This document shows, piece after piece, positions 1 to 8,471 of a stretch of 64,000 nt of DNA. The position numbers and the translations under genes were made by a program. The stretch lies in NCBI GenBank assembly GCA_041576815.1, contig JBFGKE010000006.1:62001-126000 (forward strand), in the 5' to 3' direction. Source of the DNA: SG8-38 sp041576815. Lineage in GTDB: Bacteria > Myxococcota_A > Polyangia > Polyangiales > Houyiibacteriaceae. The notes under the pieces are model-generated. The model had not been told where the DNA came from and ran no database searches. It saw only the letters and a program-made list of their open reading frames with translations. How positions within the stretch are numbered: the stretch's first letter is position 1; each line of letters begins with the position of its first letter.

Positions 1-10
1 GAGGCGCGAC

Positions 11-916
11 GTGACAGTCTTGCTCACTGGTGCGAGCACGGGCATCGGGCTCGAAGTCGCGCGCGCGCTGACCCGAACCAACCATCGTGTCTTCTTGACG
101 GCGCGGAAAAGCTCGCTTGCGCGATTCGACGTGCACGCGATCGGCGAATCGGAGCGCGTACGGATTCGCCCGCTCGATGTGACGCGCCGCGAAGAGCGTG
201 AGGCCATCATCGCGGAAGCGGAGCGCGATTGGGGCGGCATCGAAGTTCTGATCAACAACGCCGGGCTCTCGTATCGCGCGGTCATCGAGCACATCGAGGA
301 ACGGGAGCGTCTCGCGCAGATGGACGTCAATTTTCGGTCGCCGATGGAGCTGATTCGCCTCGTGCTGCCAGGCATGCGGCAAAAGCGTGGGGGGCGCATC
401 ATCACCGTGAGCTCGGTGGGCGGGATGATGGCGATGCCTACGATGGGGGCCTACAGCGCGTCGAAGTTTGCGCTCGAGGGCGCGCACGAGGCGCTTTGGT
501 ACGAGGTTCGGCCCTGGGGAATCCGGGTGAGTCTCGTGCAACCCGGCTTCGTTCGCTCGGATGGGTTTCAAAAGGTGCGCTACACGCCCGAGAGCGGCCG
601 GTCGGAGCACGAGCTCGCAGAGCCTTACCACGAGCACTACGTGAACATGGCGCCGTTCATCGCGAGGCTCATGGCGGCATCGCGCGCTACGCCCGAGTCG
701 GTCGCGCGGGTCGTCCTCCGGACGATGCACCGCCGGCGGCCGCCGCTCCGCGTTCCCGCAACCTTCGACGCGCTTGGATTTTCGTTTCTAAGACGGGTGT
801 TGCCGCGAAGCACGTATCATTGGCTTCTCTACAAGATGCTGCCGCGGGTCGATGAATGGGGGCCGTCTGCGAAGCGACCCTCCGCACTGCCGCGCGCGAC
901 CCGAGACGACGGCTGA
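11..916 (+). CDS. SDR-family NAD(P)-dependent oxidoreductase
   Basis: Short-chain dehydrogenase/reductase of 301 aa acting on an unknown alcohol or ketone. Seen: nucleotide-binding TGASTGIG at residues 6-13, NNAG at 82-85, catalytic Ser around 134-135 and Y148-x3-K152 (YSASK). The family core is about 250 aa, so the C-terminal 50 residues with a basic tail are an extension of the kind seen in classical lipid- or steroid-active SDRs. The GTG start at position 11 follows a GAGG-like ribosome site at the window edge, and the Rossmann motif begins at once, so the gene is complete. It converges with the small GTPase gene, with 5 bases between their ends. The substrate cannot be read from sequence. 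Confidence 0.9.
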   Translation: MTVLLTGASTGIGLEVARALTRTNHRVFLTARKSSLARFDVHAIGESERVRIRPLDVTRREEREAIIAEAERDWGGIEVLINNAGLSYRAVIEHIEERERLAQMDVNFRSPMELIRLVLPGMRQKRGGRIITVSSVGGMMAMPTMGAYSASKFALEGAHEALWYEVRPWGIRVSLVQPGFVRSDGFQKVRYTPESGRSEHELAEPYHEHYVNMAPFIARLMAASRATPESVARVVLRTMHRRRPPLRVPATFDALGFSFLRRVLPRSTYHWLLYKMLPRVDEWGPSAKRPSALPRATRDDG

Positions 917-921
917 GCGCG

Positions 922-1437
922 CTACGCAGAGGCCTTTCGCGCGTCGAGCATCATTTCCGCGAGCCTCTCGAACACCGAACGCACGTTGGCTCCCGTCTTT
1001 GCGCTCGCCTGAGCGATGTACCAATCGAGCTGGGCCGCGGCGTCGAGCTGCGTCGTGCTCAGGGCGAAATCCGCAGTGAGGTCGATCTTGTTGACGACGA
1101 GCACCGAGGGGCGGGACCCGATGAACCCGCGACCTCTGGCTTGCGCGTCGAGCAGATGGTCGAGCGTTCGCGGCTTGGTCGCATCGACCACGAACACCAG
1201 GCCGGATGCGCCAGAGATGAACGAGGCGGTGTACTGGCCCAAGGCCTCGTGCGCGCCAGGATCCCAAAGCATCAGCTCGAGGGTGTCTTCGCCGACCTCG
1301 AGCACGCCTTTGTAGATCGCGATCGCGATCGACGACCCCTCACCCTCCTCGAAGCAGTCCTCGACGAAGCGACGGACGAGGCTCGTTTTTCCGGCACCCG
1401 GGGCGCCGAGCATGCAGACCTTTCGCCTAAGCTTCAT
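922..1437 (-). CDS. Ras-like small GTPase domain protein
   Basis: A 171-aa single-domain P-loop GTPase of the Ras/Rab-like type. Seen: G1 GAPGAGKTS at residues 11-19, G3 as WDPG at 58-61 (Pro in place of the usual Thr-Ala), G4 NKID at 116-119 and G5 SAK at 145-147. The switch-I region has Ser-Ser instead of an obvious conserved Thr, and there is no C-terminal prenylation Cys. It starts inside the end of the upstream sulfotransferase gene (11-base overlap), so the two are probably translated together. Bacterial Ras-like GTPases often work with roadblock-domain activators, but none is encoded nearby. MglA-like polarity control is possible but not shown. Confidence 0.85.
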   Translation of the reverse strand: MKLRRKVCMLGAPGAGKTSLVRRFVEDCFEEGEGSSIAIAIYKGVLEVGEDTLELMLWDPGAHEALGQYTASFISGASGLVFVVDATKPRTLDHLLDAQARGRGFIGSRPSVLVVNKIDLTADFALSTTQLDAAAQLDWYIAQASAKTGANVRSVFERLAEMMLDARKASA

Positions 1438-2314
1438 CGGGTTCGGGCCCCGCTTCCGCCTTACGACGCCGCTCGAGCAAGAGGCGACGCATTTCGAGCT
1501 GCGCTTGGGTAACCCGCTTGACCTCTCGCTCGATGCGATCGGCCATGGCCTGATTGACCTCGTTCAGGCTGTCGACGAAGGGCTGATCGAGCGGTCGCTG
1601 GGTCACGACGACCTCGTAGAGGGCATCGAACGTGTCGATCACATCCTGCGGGAGATCGGTATCGGGGACGCTCGCGTCTTCACCTCCCTCGCCGTCCTGC
1701 GTCCGAAGCGCAGGCGTGACCGCGCGAATCGCCGCGTCGACGTCCCCGTCGCCAAGCCATTCGAACACGTGTCGCAACGTCTGCTCGGGCGAGTCGAGCA
1801 CGGAGTCGTACGCGACCATGTAGAAGGGGTAGCGGCGGGTCACGATGTCGCTAATCAAGGAAAAGTTTTCGACCCACCACTCGATCACCGGGCGCATGAC
1901 CACCGGCTCGGGCGGCGGCTCGGCGCCGTCTTTGCGCGCCGCCTGCTTCGCTTCGCGCTCGATGGCGTAGAGGCGATCGACCGAGCGGACGTATTGCCGC
2001 CAAGGACGCACGGTCGCAATCACGTTGCCGATGAACGCGCGGTCGGTCTTGATGAGCCCGGGGATGAAGACTTTGACGGCGTGCCGTGCGGTGTCCTCTG
2101 GGAACAGATACGTCCCGGTTTTCGGATCGGGATTGGTCTTGTAGTAGATGCCGCGCCGGAGCTCGGACTCCCAAAAGCCTCCGGGGTTTGCGTCTTTGAG
2201 CGTCGTCTCCCAGTTGCGCGGGAACGCATCGCCGATCGGCGGAAAGCCCGCCGCGCTGAGCAACTGCATCCACATCGACGTGCCGGAGCGCTTGGTGCCG
2301 GTGACGATGATCAT
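1427..2314 (-). CDS. Sulfotransferase-family protein
   Basis: A 295-aa protein with the PAPS 5'-phosphosulfate-binding loop at the extreme N-terminus (T5-G-T-K-R-S-G-T-S13), typical of bacterial sulfotransferase_3-like proteins. The C-terminal ~60 residues are rich in Glu and Arg and likely helical. The acceptor (lipid, glycan or small molecule) is unknown. It is the first gene of a two-gene unit with the small GTPase, overlapping it by 11 bases. It is divergent from the sterol reductase gene about 110 bases away, so a shared promoter region is likely. The ATG start puts the binding loop at the expected position. Confidence 0.8.
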   Translation of the reverse strand: MIIVTGTKRSGTSMWMQLLSAAGFPPIGDAFPRNWETTLKDANPGGFWESELRRGIYYKTNPDPKTGTYLFPEDTARHAVKVFIPGLIKTDRAFIGNVIATVRPWRQYVRSVDRLYAIEREAKQAARKDGAEPPPEPVVMRPVIEWWVENFSLISDIVTRRYPFYMVAYDSVLDSPEQTLRHVFEWLGDGDVDAAIRAVTPALRTQDGEGGEDASVPDTDLPQDVIDTFDALYEVVVTQRPLDQPFVDSLNEVNQAMADRIEREVKRVTQAQLEMRRLLLERRRKAEAGPEPDEA

Positions 2315-2426
2315 CCCGCCACGAGCCTACCAGGATCGGCCTCGAAAGGACCGGACTGACTCCGTTTTTCGGAAATTGTCGGGCTGTCGGTCGCGCCCCC
2401 GGAGTTTTGCTTTAGAGTCCGGCCCG

Positions 2427-3692
2427 ATGTCTGAGAAGAAACGAAAGCTCGAGTTCGGCGGGGTGCCCGGAAACTTCGCGATGATCGTCGGGCTCCCGCT
2501 GTTCACGGCGTACCTTTTCTTCGCGGTGCGCTTCAACGACGGGCAGGTGCTGCCGGGAGCGAACGCCGACTGGGAAGGGTTCCAAGCCGCGATGATGCCG
2601 ACGTGGCGCGCCGCCGCGATCTACGGCGTGTGGTTCGTGCTGCAGTGGCTGCTGCAACGGTACGCGCCCGGCCGCGAGGTGATGGGCGCCGAGCTGCCGG
2701 ATGGGTCGCGGCTGCCATACCGAATGAACGGGTTCTTTTCGCTGATCTTCACGTTCATCGTGGTGGCGATCCTGCACTGGTCGGGCGTGTTCAACATCCG
2801 CGAGCTACACGACCAGTTTGGCGCGCTGATCAGCGTGATGACGATCTTCGTTTTTCTCTTCAGCATCTATCTCTACTGGTACGGGAAGCAGCACGGGCAG
2901 GCGCGGCACCTCAGCGGCAGCTTCATTCACGACTTCTGGATGGGCACCGGGCACAATCCGCGCGTGCCGCCGGGGCGCGATGGGCTGGATTTGAAGATTT
3001 TCTGCGAGGCGCGGCCGGGACTGATTTTGTGGGTGCTGATCAACACTTCGTTCGCCTACGTGCAGTACGAGCGATACGGGTTCGTATCGACGTCGATGAT
3101 CCTCGTGTGGATTTTCCAGATGTTCTACATCGTCGACTACTTCTGGAACGAAGAGGCGATCCTCACCACGATGGACATCAAGCACGAGAACTTCGGGTTC
3201 ATGCTGGCGTTTGGCGACTTGGTGTGGGTGCCGATGACGTATTCGCTTCAGGCGCACTACTTGATCGACCGCGTGCACTCGCTCCCTTGGTGGGGGGCGG
3301 TGCTGATCGTCGGCGTCAACATGCTCGGCCTCTACATCTTCCGTGCGGTGAACCTACAGAAGCACAAGTTCCGCGGCGACCCCGACAACGTGCGCATCTG
3401 GGGCAAGAAGCCCGAGTACCTGCAAACCGAGCAAGGCGGCCGGCTCCTGCTCTCCGGCTTCTGGGGCTGGTCCCGCCACTTCAACTACGTCGGCGACATC
3501 CTGATGGCCCTCTCGTGGTCGCTACCCTGCCTCTTCGACTCGGCCCTCCCCTACTTCTACCCGATCTACTTCGCCATCCTGCTCATCCACCGCGAACGCC
3601 GCGACCACCATTTCTGCTCCGAAAAATACGGCGCCGACTGGGACCGCTACTGCGAAAAAGTCCCCTACCGAATCATCCCCGGCATCTATTGA
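2427..3692 (+). CDS. ERG4/ERG24/DHCR7-type sterol reductase
   Basis: Polytopic membrane reductase of 421 aa from the eukaryote-like sterol C14/C7 reductase family, which reduces a ring double bond of sterol intermediates with NADPH. Seen: several hydrophobic segments; a G-x-x-x-NPR element at 173-179; and the strongly conserved C-terminal block with SGFWGWSRHFNYVGD at 343-357, LLIHRERRD at 385-393, KYGADW at 400-405 and VPYRIIPGIY at 412-421. The frame is open from 2148, but the ATG at 2427 is chosen because the residues upstream lie over the divergent sulfotransferase and look non-coding. Whether it acts at C14 or C7 cannot be decided. No other sterol gene is in the window. A few bacteria, including some myxobacteria, make sterols. 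Confidence 0.9.
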   Translation: MSEKKRKLEFGGVPGNFAMIVGLPLFTAYLFFAVRFNDGQVLPGANADWEGFQAAMMPTWRAAAIYGVWFVLQWLLQRYAPGREVMGAELPDGSRLPYRMNGFFSLIFTFIVVAILHWSGVFNIRELHDQFGALISVMTIFVFLFSIYLYWYGKQHGQARHLSGSFIHDFWMGTGHNPRVPPGRDGLDLKIFCEARPGLILWVLINTSFAYVQYERYGFVSTSMILVWIFQMFYIVDYFWNEEAILTTMDIKHENFGFMLAFGDLVWVPMTYSLQAHYLIDRVHSLPWWGAVLIVGVNMLGLYIFRAVNLQKHKFRGDPDNVRIWGKKPEYLQTEQGGRLLLSGFWGWSRHFNYVGDILMALSWSLPCLFDSALPYFYPIYFAILLIHRERRDHHFCSEKYGADWDRYCEKVPYRIIPGIY

Positions 3693-3699
3693 TTCAGAC

Positions 3700-3787
3700 A
3701 ACAGCCCCCTTTTCCACAAACCAATCTATATAGGGGACAGTCCCCTTTTCCAGGTTCCGTCATGGAAAAGGGGACTGTCCCCTTTTT
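3700..3787. repeat. REP-like inverted repeat, copy A (before fdhD)
   Basis: Two palindromic GGGGAC-W-GTCCCC units at 3733-3745 and 3770-3782 lie in perfect 19-base inverted arms (3733-3751 and 3764-3782) around a 12-base loop. The core CAGGTTCCGTCAT is at 3751-3763. A degenerate half unit (ACAGCCCCCTTTTCC) is at about 3701-3715. The right arm is followed by a T-run, so the transcript could form a strong hairpin and end transcription of the sterol reductase gene. The same element occurs in opposite orientation at 7001-7058. Confidence 0.85.
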
Positions 3788-3820
3788 CGTGTGGGTGATG
3801 CGCAGTAGGCTTGGCGGGTT

Positions 3821-4699
3821 ATGGCCCGTACTCCCGTCGTGTCTACCGATGTCGAGCGCATCGAGCGCGACGAGCGGGAGCGCGCGACCGACCTCGTCGC
3901 GGTGGAAGAGCCGCTTCAGGTGATCCTGGAGCATGGAGACGCGCATGCGCGGCGAGAGTCACCGCTCGCGATGACGATGCGCACGCCTGGGCACGATCGG
4001 GATCTCGTGATCGGCTTTCTGCACGCCGAGGGGGTCATCGAACAGAGCGAAGATCTGGTCAGCGTGCGACATTGCGCACGCTCCGACACCCCGGACAACG
4101 TGGTTCGCGCCGTGCTTCGCGATCGCGTCGTGGTGCCGCCGCGGCTGCTGGAGCGGAATCTGACGACGACCAGCGCCTGCGGCATCTGCGGAGCGCGCAC
4201 ACTGGAATCGCTCGAAAACGCAGGCTGCGTGCCGGTGCCGATCGAGCTCGAGGCCTTCAAGCCGTCCGCGATTCGACGTGCGCTCGCGTCTCTCGAAGCC
4301 TCTCAAGCCTGGTTTCGGCATACGGGAGGGACCCACGGCGCGGCCTTGTTCGATCGCACCGGTCACCTGCTCGTCTACCGGGAAGACGTGGGTCGCCACA
4401 ATGCGCTCGACAAACTGGTTGGAGCCTGGCTCGAAACGGGCGGCGCCCCCGCAAAAGATGGTTTCTTGGTCGTGAGCAGCCGCGCGAGCTTCGAGCTCGT
4501 CCAAAAGACCGTGCGGGCGGGCTTTCCCATGATGGTCGCGATCGGCGCGGCGTCGAGCTTGGCGGTGGAGACCGCGCGTCGCTTCAACCTCACGTTGGTC
4601 GGCTTCGCGCGCCAAGATCGGTTCAACGTCTACTCCAAGAGCGAGCGGATCGCGTTTGATCGAAGCGCGGGGAGCTTCGTTCGCGCGGAGGTCGGTTGA
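3821..4699 (+). CDS. fdhD: FdhD sulfurtransferase for formate dehydrogenase-type enzymes
   Basis: FdhD (292 aa) passes sulfur from a cysteine desulfurase to the bis-MGD cofactor of formate-dehydrogenase-type molybdoenzymes in the cytoplasm. Seen: the redox/sulfur-transfer motif CGICG with Cys120 and Cys123, preceded by TTTSA, and the conserved Arg-Glu-Asp-Val-Gly-Arg-His-Asn-Ala segment in the middle of the chain. Length fits the family. Its stop overlaps the ATG of the molybdoenzyme gene by one base (TGATG), so the enzyme and its maturation factor are translationally coupled. The pair sits between two inverted copies of the REP-like element. Confidence 0.95.
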   Translation: MARTPVVSTDVERIERDERERATDLVAVEEPLQVILEHGDAHARRESPLAMTMRTPGHDRDLVIGFLHAEGVIEQSEDLVSVRHCARSDTPDNVVRAVLRDRVVVPPRLLERNLTTTSACGICGARTLESLENAGCVPVPIELEAFKPSAIRRALASLEASQAWFRHTGGTHGAALFDRTGHLLVYREDVGRHNALDKLVGAWLETGGAPAKDGFLVVSSRASFELVQKTVRAGFPMMVAIGAASSLAVETARRFNLTLVGFARQDRFNVYSKSERIAFDRSAGSFVRAEVG

Positions 4700-6990
4700 T
4701 GGCAGGAAACCCCGCCGAGCCGCCGGAAACCGACGACGAGCTGACCATCGAGGCGCCAAAGACCAAGGCGGCGGGGCTGGCGTCGGTTCGGTCGTCCTTC
4801 GCACACATGCACCGGCACGGTCACTCCATTCCATCGGCCGTCCGAATTCTCAGCCACATGAATCAAGCGGACGGGTTCGATTGCCCAGGCTGCGCATGGC
4901 CCGACCCGGACGACCGCGCCGCGCTCACCGAGTTCTGCGAGAACGGCGCCAAGGCGGCCGCGTGGGAGACGACGCGACGCCGGCTCGGCTGGGAGTTCTT
5001 CCAGCGACACAGCATCGACGAGCTCGCGGCCAAGTCGGACTACTGGCTCGGGCTGCAGGGCCGACTCACCGAGCCGCTTCTGCTCCGCCCGGGCTCGCGC
5101 TTTTACGAGCCGGTCAGTTGGGATGAAGCGTTCACGCGCATCGCCAGCGCGCTCACAGCGCTCGATTCGCCCAACCAGGCCGTCTTCTACACGTCGGGGC
5201 GCACGAGCAACGAGGCCGCGTTTCTCTACCAGCTCTTCGTCCGTACATACGGCACCAACAACCTGCCGGACTGCTCGAACATGTGCCACGAATCGAGCGG
5301 CGTCGGGCTCGGCGAGACCGTCGGCATCGGCAAGGGCTCGGTCACGCTCGATGACATCCACCAGGCCGACACGATCATCGTGATGGGGCAGAACCCGGGC
5401 ACGAATCATCCACGCATGCTCACTGCGCTTCAAAAGGCCAAGAAGAGCGGCGCGAAGATCATCGCGATCAACCCGTTGCCCGAAGCCGGGCTGATGGGCT
5501 TCGTGAATCCGAAGAGCCCCGCGCAGATACTCACTGGAGGCATTTCGATTGCCGACCTGTTTTTGCAAGTGAAAATCAACGGCGACGTCGCGTTGCTCAA
5601 AGCCCTGATGTGCTTGCTGCTCGAGGCGGAGGCCAAACGGCCGGGCGAGGTGCTCGACGAAGACTTCATCGGGCTCCACACCGAAGGCTTCGCCGAGCTC
5701 CGACCACACCTCGAAGCGCAGGACATCGACGCGCTGATCGAGTCCGCCGGCGTCGCGCGCGCAGACCTCGAAGCTGCAGTCGAGATCATCACCCGAAGCC
5801 GCAAGACGATCGTCTGCTGGGCGATGGGCCTCACCCAACACAAGAACGGCGTCGGCAACGTCCGCGAGATCGTCAACTTCCTCTTGATGCGCGGGAGCAT
5901 CGGGATTCCAGGCGCAGGCACGTGTCCCGTGCGGGGGCACAGCAACGTCCAGGGCGATCGGACGATGGGCATTCACGACCGACCGTCGAAGACGCTGCTC
6001 GATCGCATCCAAGAGGTATTCGGCTTCGACCCGCCTCGCGAGCACGGCTTCAATACGGTCGAGGCGATTCAAGCGATGCTCGACGGCCGCGCGAAGCTCT
6101 TCTTCGCGATGGGCGGCAACTTCTTACAGGCCACACCCGACACGGAGCGTACCGCGCGCGCGCTCGAGCGCTGTGAGATGCTGGTGCACGTCAGCACCAA
6201 GCTGAATCGCGGCCACCTCGTGCGGGGCAAGTGGTCGATCATCTTGCCGTGCCTCGCGCGGTCCGAAGTAGATGCCCAGGCCTACGGCGAGCAGTTCGTG
6301 ACGGTGGAAAACTCGATGGGCGTCGTGCATGCGTCGCAGGGCCACCTCAAGCCGGCACATCCCGACCTCTACAGCGAGCCCGCGATCGTCGCCTGGCTCG
6401 CCGAGCGTGTCCTCGGCCCGGAAACGCCGGTAAGCTGGTGCTGGCTGATCGAAAACTACGACCGCATCCGGGACCTAATCGCCCAAACGATCCCGAGCTT
6501 CGAAGACTTCAACGAGCGCGTGCGAGAGCCGGGCGGGTTTCACCTCTACAACGGTGCGCGCGAACGGAAGTTCGACACGGCGAGCGGCAAGGCGCACTTC
6601 ACCATCAACGAAGCGCCCGATCTGTCGCTCCCGGACGGCACCTTTCGCATGATGACGGTACGCACGCACGACCAGTACAACACCACCGTGTACGGGAACG
6701 ACGACCGCTATCGCGGCATCCGGGGCGGGCGTCGCGTCGTTTTCATGCACCAAGACGACATGAAAGAGGCGGGCATCACCCCGGGCTCCCTCGTCGACTT
6801 GAGCAACGACTACGGCGGCCGCCACCGCGTCGCCCCTCGCTTCACCGCCGTGCCCTACCCGATCCCCCGCCGTTGCATCGCGACCTATTTCCCGGAGGCC
6901 AACGTCCTCGTCCCCCTCGACCGCTACGCCGACGGTAGCTTCACCCCAGCCAGCAAAGACGTCACCGTCCGCGTCACGATCAGCACTTGA
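4699..6990 (+). CDS. FdhF/YdeP-family molybdopterin oxidoreductase
   Basis: A 763-aa bis-MGD-type oxidoreductase of the FdhF/YdeP branch. Seen: N-terminal Cys62-x-x-Cys65 in the YdeP-like segment ending Trp-Pro-Asp-Pro; Cys196 in N-M-C-H-E-S-S-G, the place where E. coli FdhH has selenocysteine; cofactor-domain glycine-rich stretches; and a C-terminal molybdopterin dinucleotide-binding domain with V-R-T-H-D-Q-Y-N-T-T around residue 654. The family is said to include acid-resistance-linked and formate-dehydrogenase-like enzymes, but the true substrate is uncertain. ATG at 4699 is preferred over TTG at 4696 because it gives the TGATG coupling with fdhD. No electron-transfer subunit is adjacent, as usual for YdeP-like enzymes. 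Confidence 0.9.
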   Translation: MAGNPAEPPETDDELTIEAPKTKAAGLASVRSSFAHMHRHGHSIPSAVRILSHMNQADGFDCPGCAWPDPDDRAALTEFCENGAKAAAWETTRRRLGWEFFQRHSIDELAAKSDYWLGLQGRLTEPLLLRPGSRFYEPVSWDEAFTRIASALTALDSPNQAVFYTSGRTSNEAAFLYQLFVRTYGTNNLPDCSNMCHESSGVGLGETVGIGKGSVTLDDIHQADTIIVMGQNPGTNHPRMLTALQKAKKSGAKIIAINPLPEAGLMGFVNPKSPAQILTGGISIADLFLQVKINGDVALLKALMCLLLEAEAKRPGEVLDEDFIGLHTEGFAELRPHLEAQDIDALIESAGVARADLEAAVEIITRSRKTIVCWAMGLTQHKNGVGNVREIVNFLLMRGSIGIPGAGTCPVRGHSNVQGDRTMGIHDRPSKTLLDRIQEVFGFDPPREHGFNTVEAIQAMLDGRAKLFFAMGGNFLQATPDTERTARALERCEMLVHVSTKLNRGHLVRGKWSIILPCLARSEVDAQAYGEQFVTVENSMGVVHASQGHLKPAHPDLYSEPAIVAWLAERVLGPETPVSWCWLIENYDRIRDLIAQTIPSFEDFNERVREPGGFHLYNGARERKFDTASGKAHFTINEAPDLSLPDGTFRMMTVRTHDQYNTTVYGNDDRYRGIRGGRRVVFMHQDDMKEAGITPGSLVDLSNDYGGRHRVAPRFTAVPYPIPRRCIATYFPEANVLVPLDRYADGSFTPASKDVTVRVTIST

Positions 6991-7000
6991 GGCCAATTTA

Positions 7001-7097
7001 TATAGGGGACAGTCCCCTTTTCAATGACGGAACCTGGAAAAGGGGACTGTCCCCTATATGACTTCCCGGAACCTGGAGAAGGGGTTGTCGCCTTTTC
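7001..7097. repeat. REP-like inverted repeat, copy B (after fdhD-molybdoenzyme)
   Basis: Perfect 22-base inverted arms (7001-7022 and 7037-7058), each containing GGGGAC-W-GTCCCC (7005-7017, 7042-7054), around a 14-base loop. The core ATGACGGAACCTG at 7024-7036 is the exact reverse complement of the core of copy A. A decayed half unit with GGAACCTG and GAGAAGGGG follows at 7068-7096. The element lies between the convergent ends of the molybdoenzyme and amine oxidase genes and could act as a bidirectional terminator. Confidence 0.85.
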
Positions 7098-8444
7098 TCA
7101 AAGGCGTCGAAGGACCTCGTCCGCAGCCCGCTCACCCGACTGGATCGCGCCTTCCATGTACCCAACCCACTCCGTCGCCGCTTCGGTGCCGGCCCAGTGG
7201 ATGCGGCCCTCCGGCTTTCGGAGGTGGGCGAACGAATGCGTGAGCACGCCGGGCGGTAACCCGCCGACCGGGCAGCCGCGCGACCACCGCTCGGCGCCCC
7301 AGTCGAGCTCGCGGTATTCGAGCACGGCGCCCGCGTCTTCACCGAAGTAGCGCTTGAGCGCAGCGGTCACACGTCGCTTGCGATCGGAAAGCGGCTGCGA
7401 CGACCACTGCCGCGCCTGGCTCCCGACGACGAAGCCGACGAGCGCCGGCTGCCGGCCGTCGTGCGAGGTGTTGTCGTACACGATGCTGAGAGGGCCATCC
7501 GAGCTGACGACCTCACCGGAGTATCCGGCATCGCGCCAGAACGCCCGGTCGTAGGTGACGAGCACTTTGACGGCTGCACCCATCGCGAACCGCTGCGTGA
7601 GCTGATCGCGCTCGACCGAGACGCCGGGCTCGTACTCGATGCGCCCCGCCAGCACAGGCGGCACCGCGACGATCGCATAGCGTCCGCCCAGCGTTCGCGC
7701 ATCGGACACCGCATCGACCCCCTCCCGACTCTGCACCAGCCGCCGAACGGGCGTGCTCAGCAACACTGCATCCCCGAGCGCCGCGGCAAGCGCTGCCGAA
7801 ATCGACTGCGCCCCGGTAACGAACCGATCCTGCTGCGCTCCGCCGGTCGCCTCCGAAAGCTTCAGCAAGCCGCCGCCCGCGTTGAGATACATCAGGAAAT
7901 AGAGCGCTGACAGCTCGCGCGCCTCGGCGCCAAAAATCGTCCGAATCGCCGCATCCATCACGCCGTTGATCTTGCTCGACTTCACGAACCGTCCGCGCCA
8001 CGTCTCGAGCGTCTCCGCGTCGAGCTGCTCGGCCCCGTCGGCCGACATCGGCGCACTCGGTGACACCCGCTGCCGCACCCGCTTCAAATAGCTGAGCGCG
8101 CCCTGCATCTGGATCAGGTTGGGGATCGACAGGGACGGAATCGATCGCTTGTAGGTCGAGATCTTCCCTTCGACCTCGAGCACTTTCTTGCCCTTGACGT
8201 ACGTCGGAAACGTTCGGATGCCGAGCTCCGACGCAAGCGCATGCAGCCGCTTCTGGTCGGGCCCTATCCACTGCCCGCCGACGTCGAACAGCCCCTGCCC
8301 GATCTGTTCGGTGCGCGTGCGCCCTCCAACGCGGTCGCGCGCCTCGACGACCATCACCGACGCGCCGTTCGCACGAAGCTTCCGCGCCACACAAAGCCCA
8401 GAGATCCCAGCCCCGACGACCACCACATCCGCCCGCTCAGCCAT
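7098..8444 (-). CDS. FAD-dependent amine oxidase family protein
   Basis: A 448-aa flavin monoamine-oxidase-type protein that oxidises an unknown amine to an imine, yielding H2O2. Seen: N-terminal dinucleotide-binding GAGISG at residues 11-16, then the acidic end of the second strand and the R-V-G-G-R-T signature of flavin amine oxidases at about 38-43. The C-terminal FAD-contacting region reads W-A-G-T-E-A-A-T-E-W-V-G-Y-M-E-G-A, typical of MAO-like enzymes. There is no signal peptide, so it is probably cytosolic. Its 3' end abuts REP copy B. Confidence 0.9.
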   Translation of the reverse strand: MAERADVVVVGAGISGLCVARKLRANGASVMVVEARDRVGGRTRTEQIGQGLFDVGGQWIGPDQKRLHALASELGIRTFPTYVKGKKVLEVEGKISTYKRSIPSLSIPNLIQMQGALSYLKRVRQRVSPSAPMSADGAEQLDAETLETWRGRFVKSSKINGVMDAAIRTIFGAEARELSALYFLMYLNAGGGLLKLSEATGGAQQDRFVTGAQSISAALAAALGDAVLLSTPVRRLVQSREGVDAVSDARTLGGRYAIVAVPPVLAGRIEYEPGVSVERDQLTQRFAMGAAVKVLVTYDRAFWRDAGYSGEVVSSDGPLSIVYDNTSHDGRQPALVGFVVGSQARQWSSQPLSDRKRRVTAALKRYFGEDAGAVLEYRELDWGAERWSRGCPVGGLPPGVLTHSFAHLRKPEGRIHWAGTEAATEWVGYMEGAIQSGERAADEVLRRL

Positions 8445-8471
8445 GGTGCGCTTATAGTACCCGTGAGGGGT

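Noticed and set aside
3700..7100. Insertion sequence flanking fdhD
   Set aside because: No transposase gene, and the repeats are hairpin REP-like units rather than IS ends; target-site duplications were not seen.
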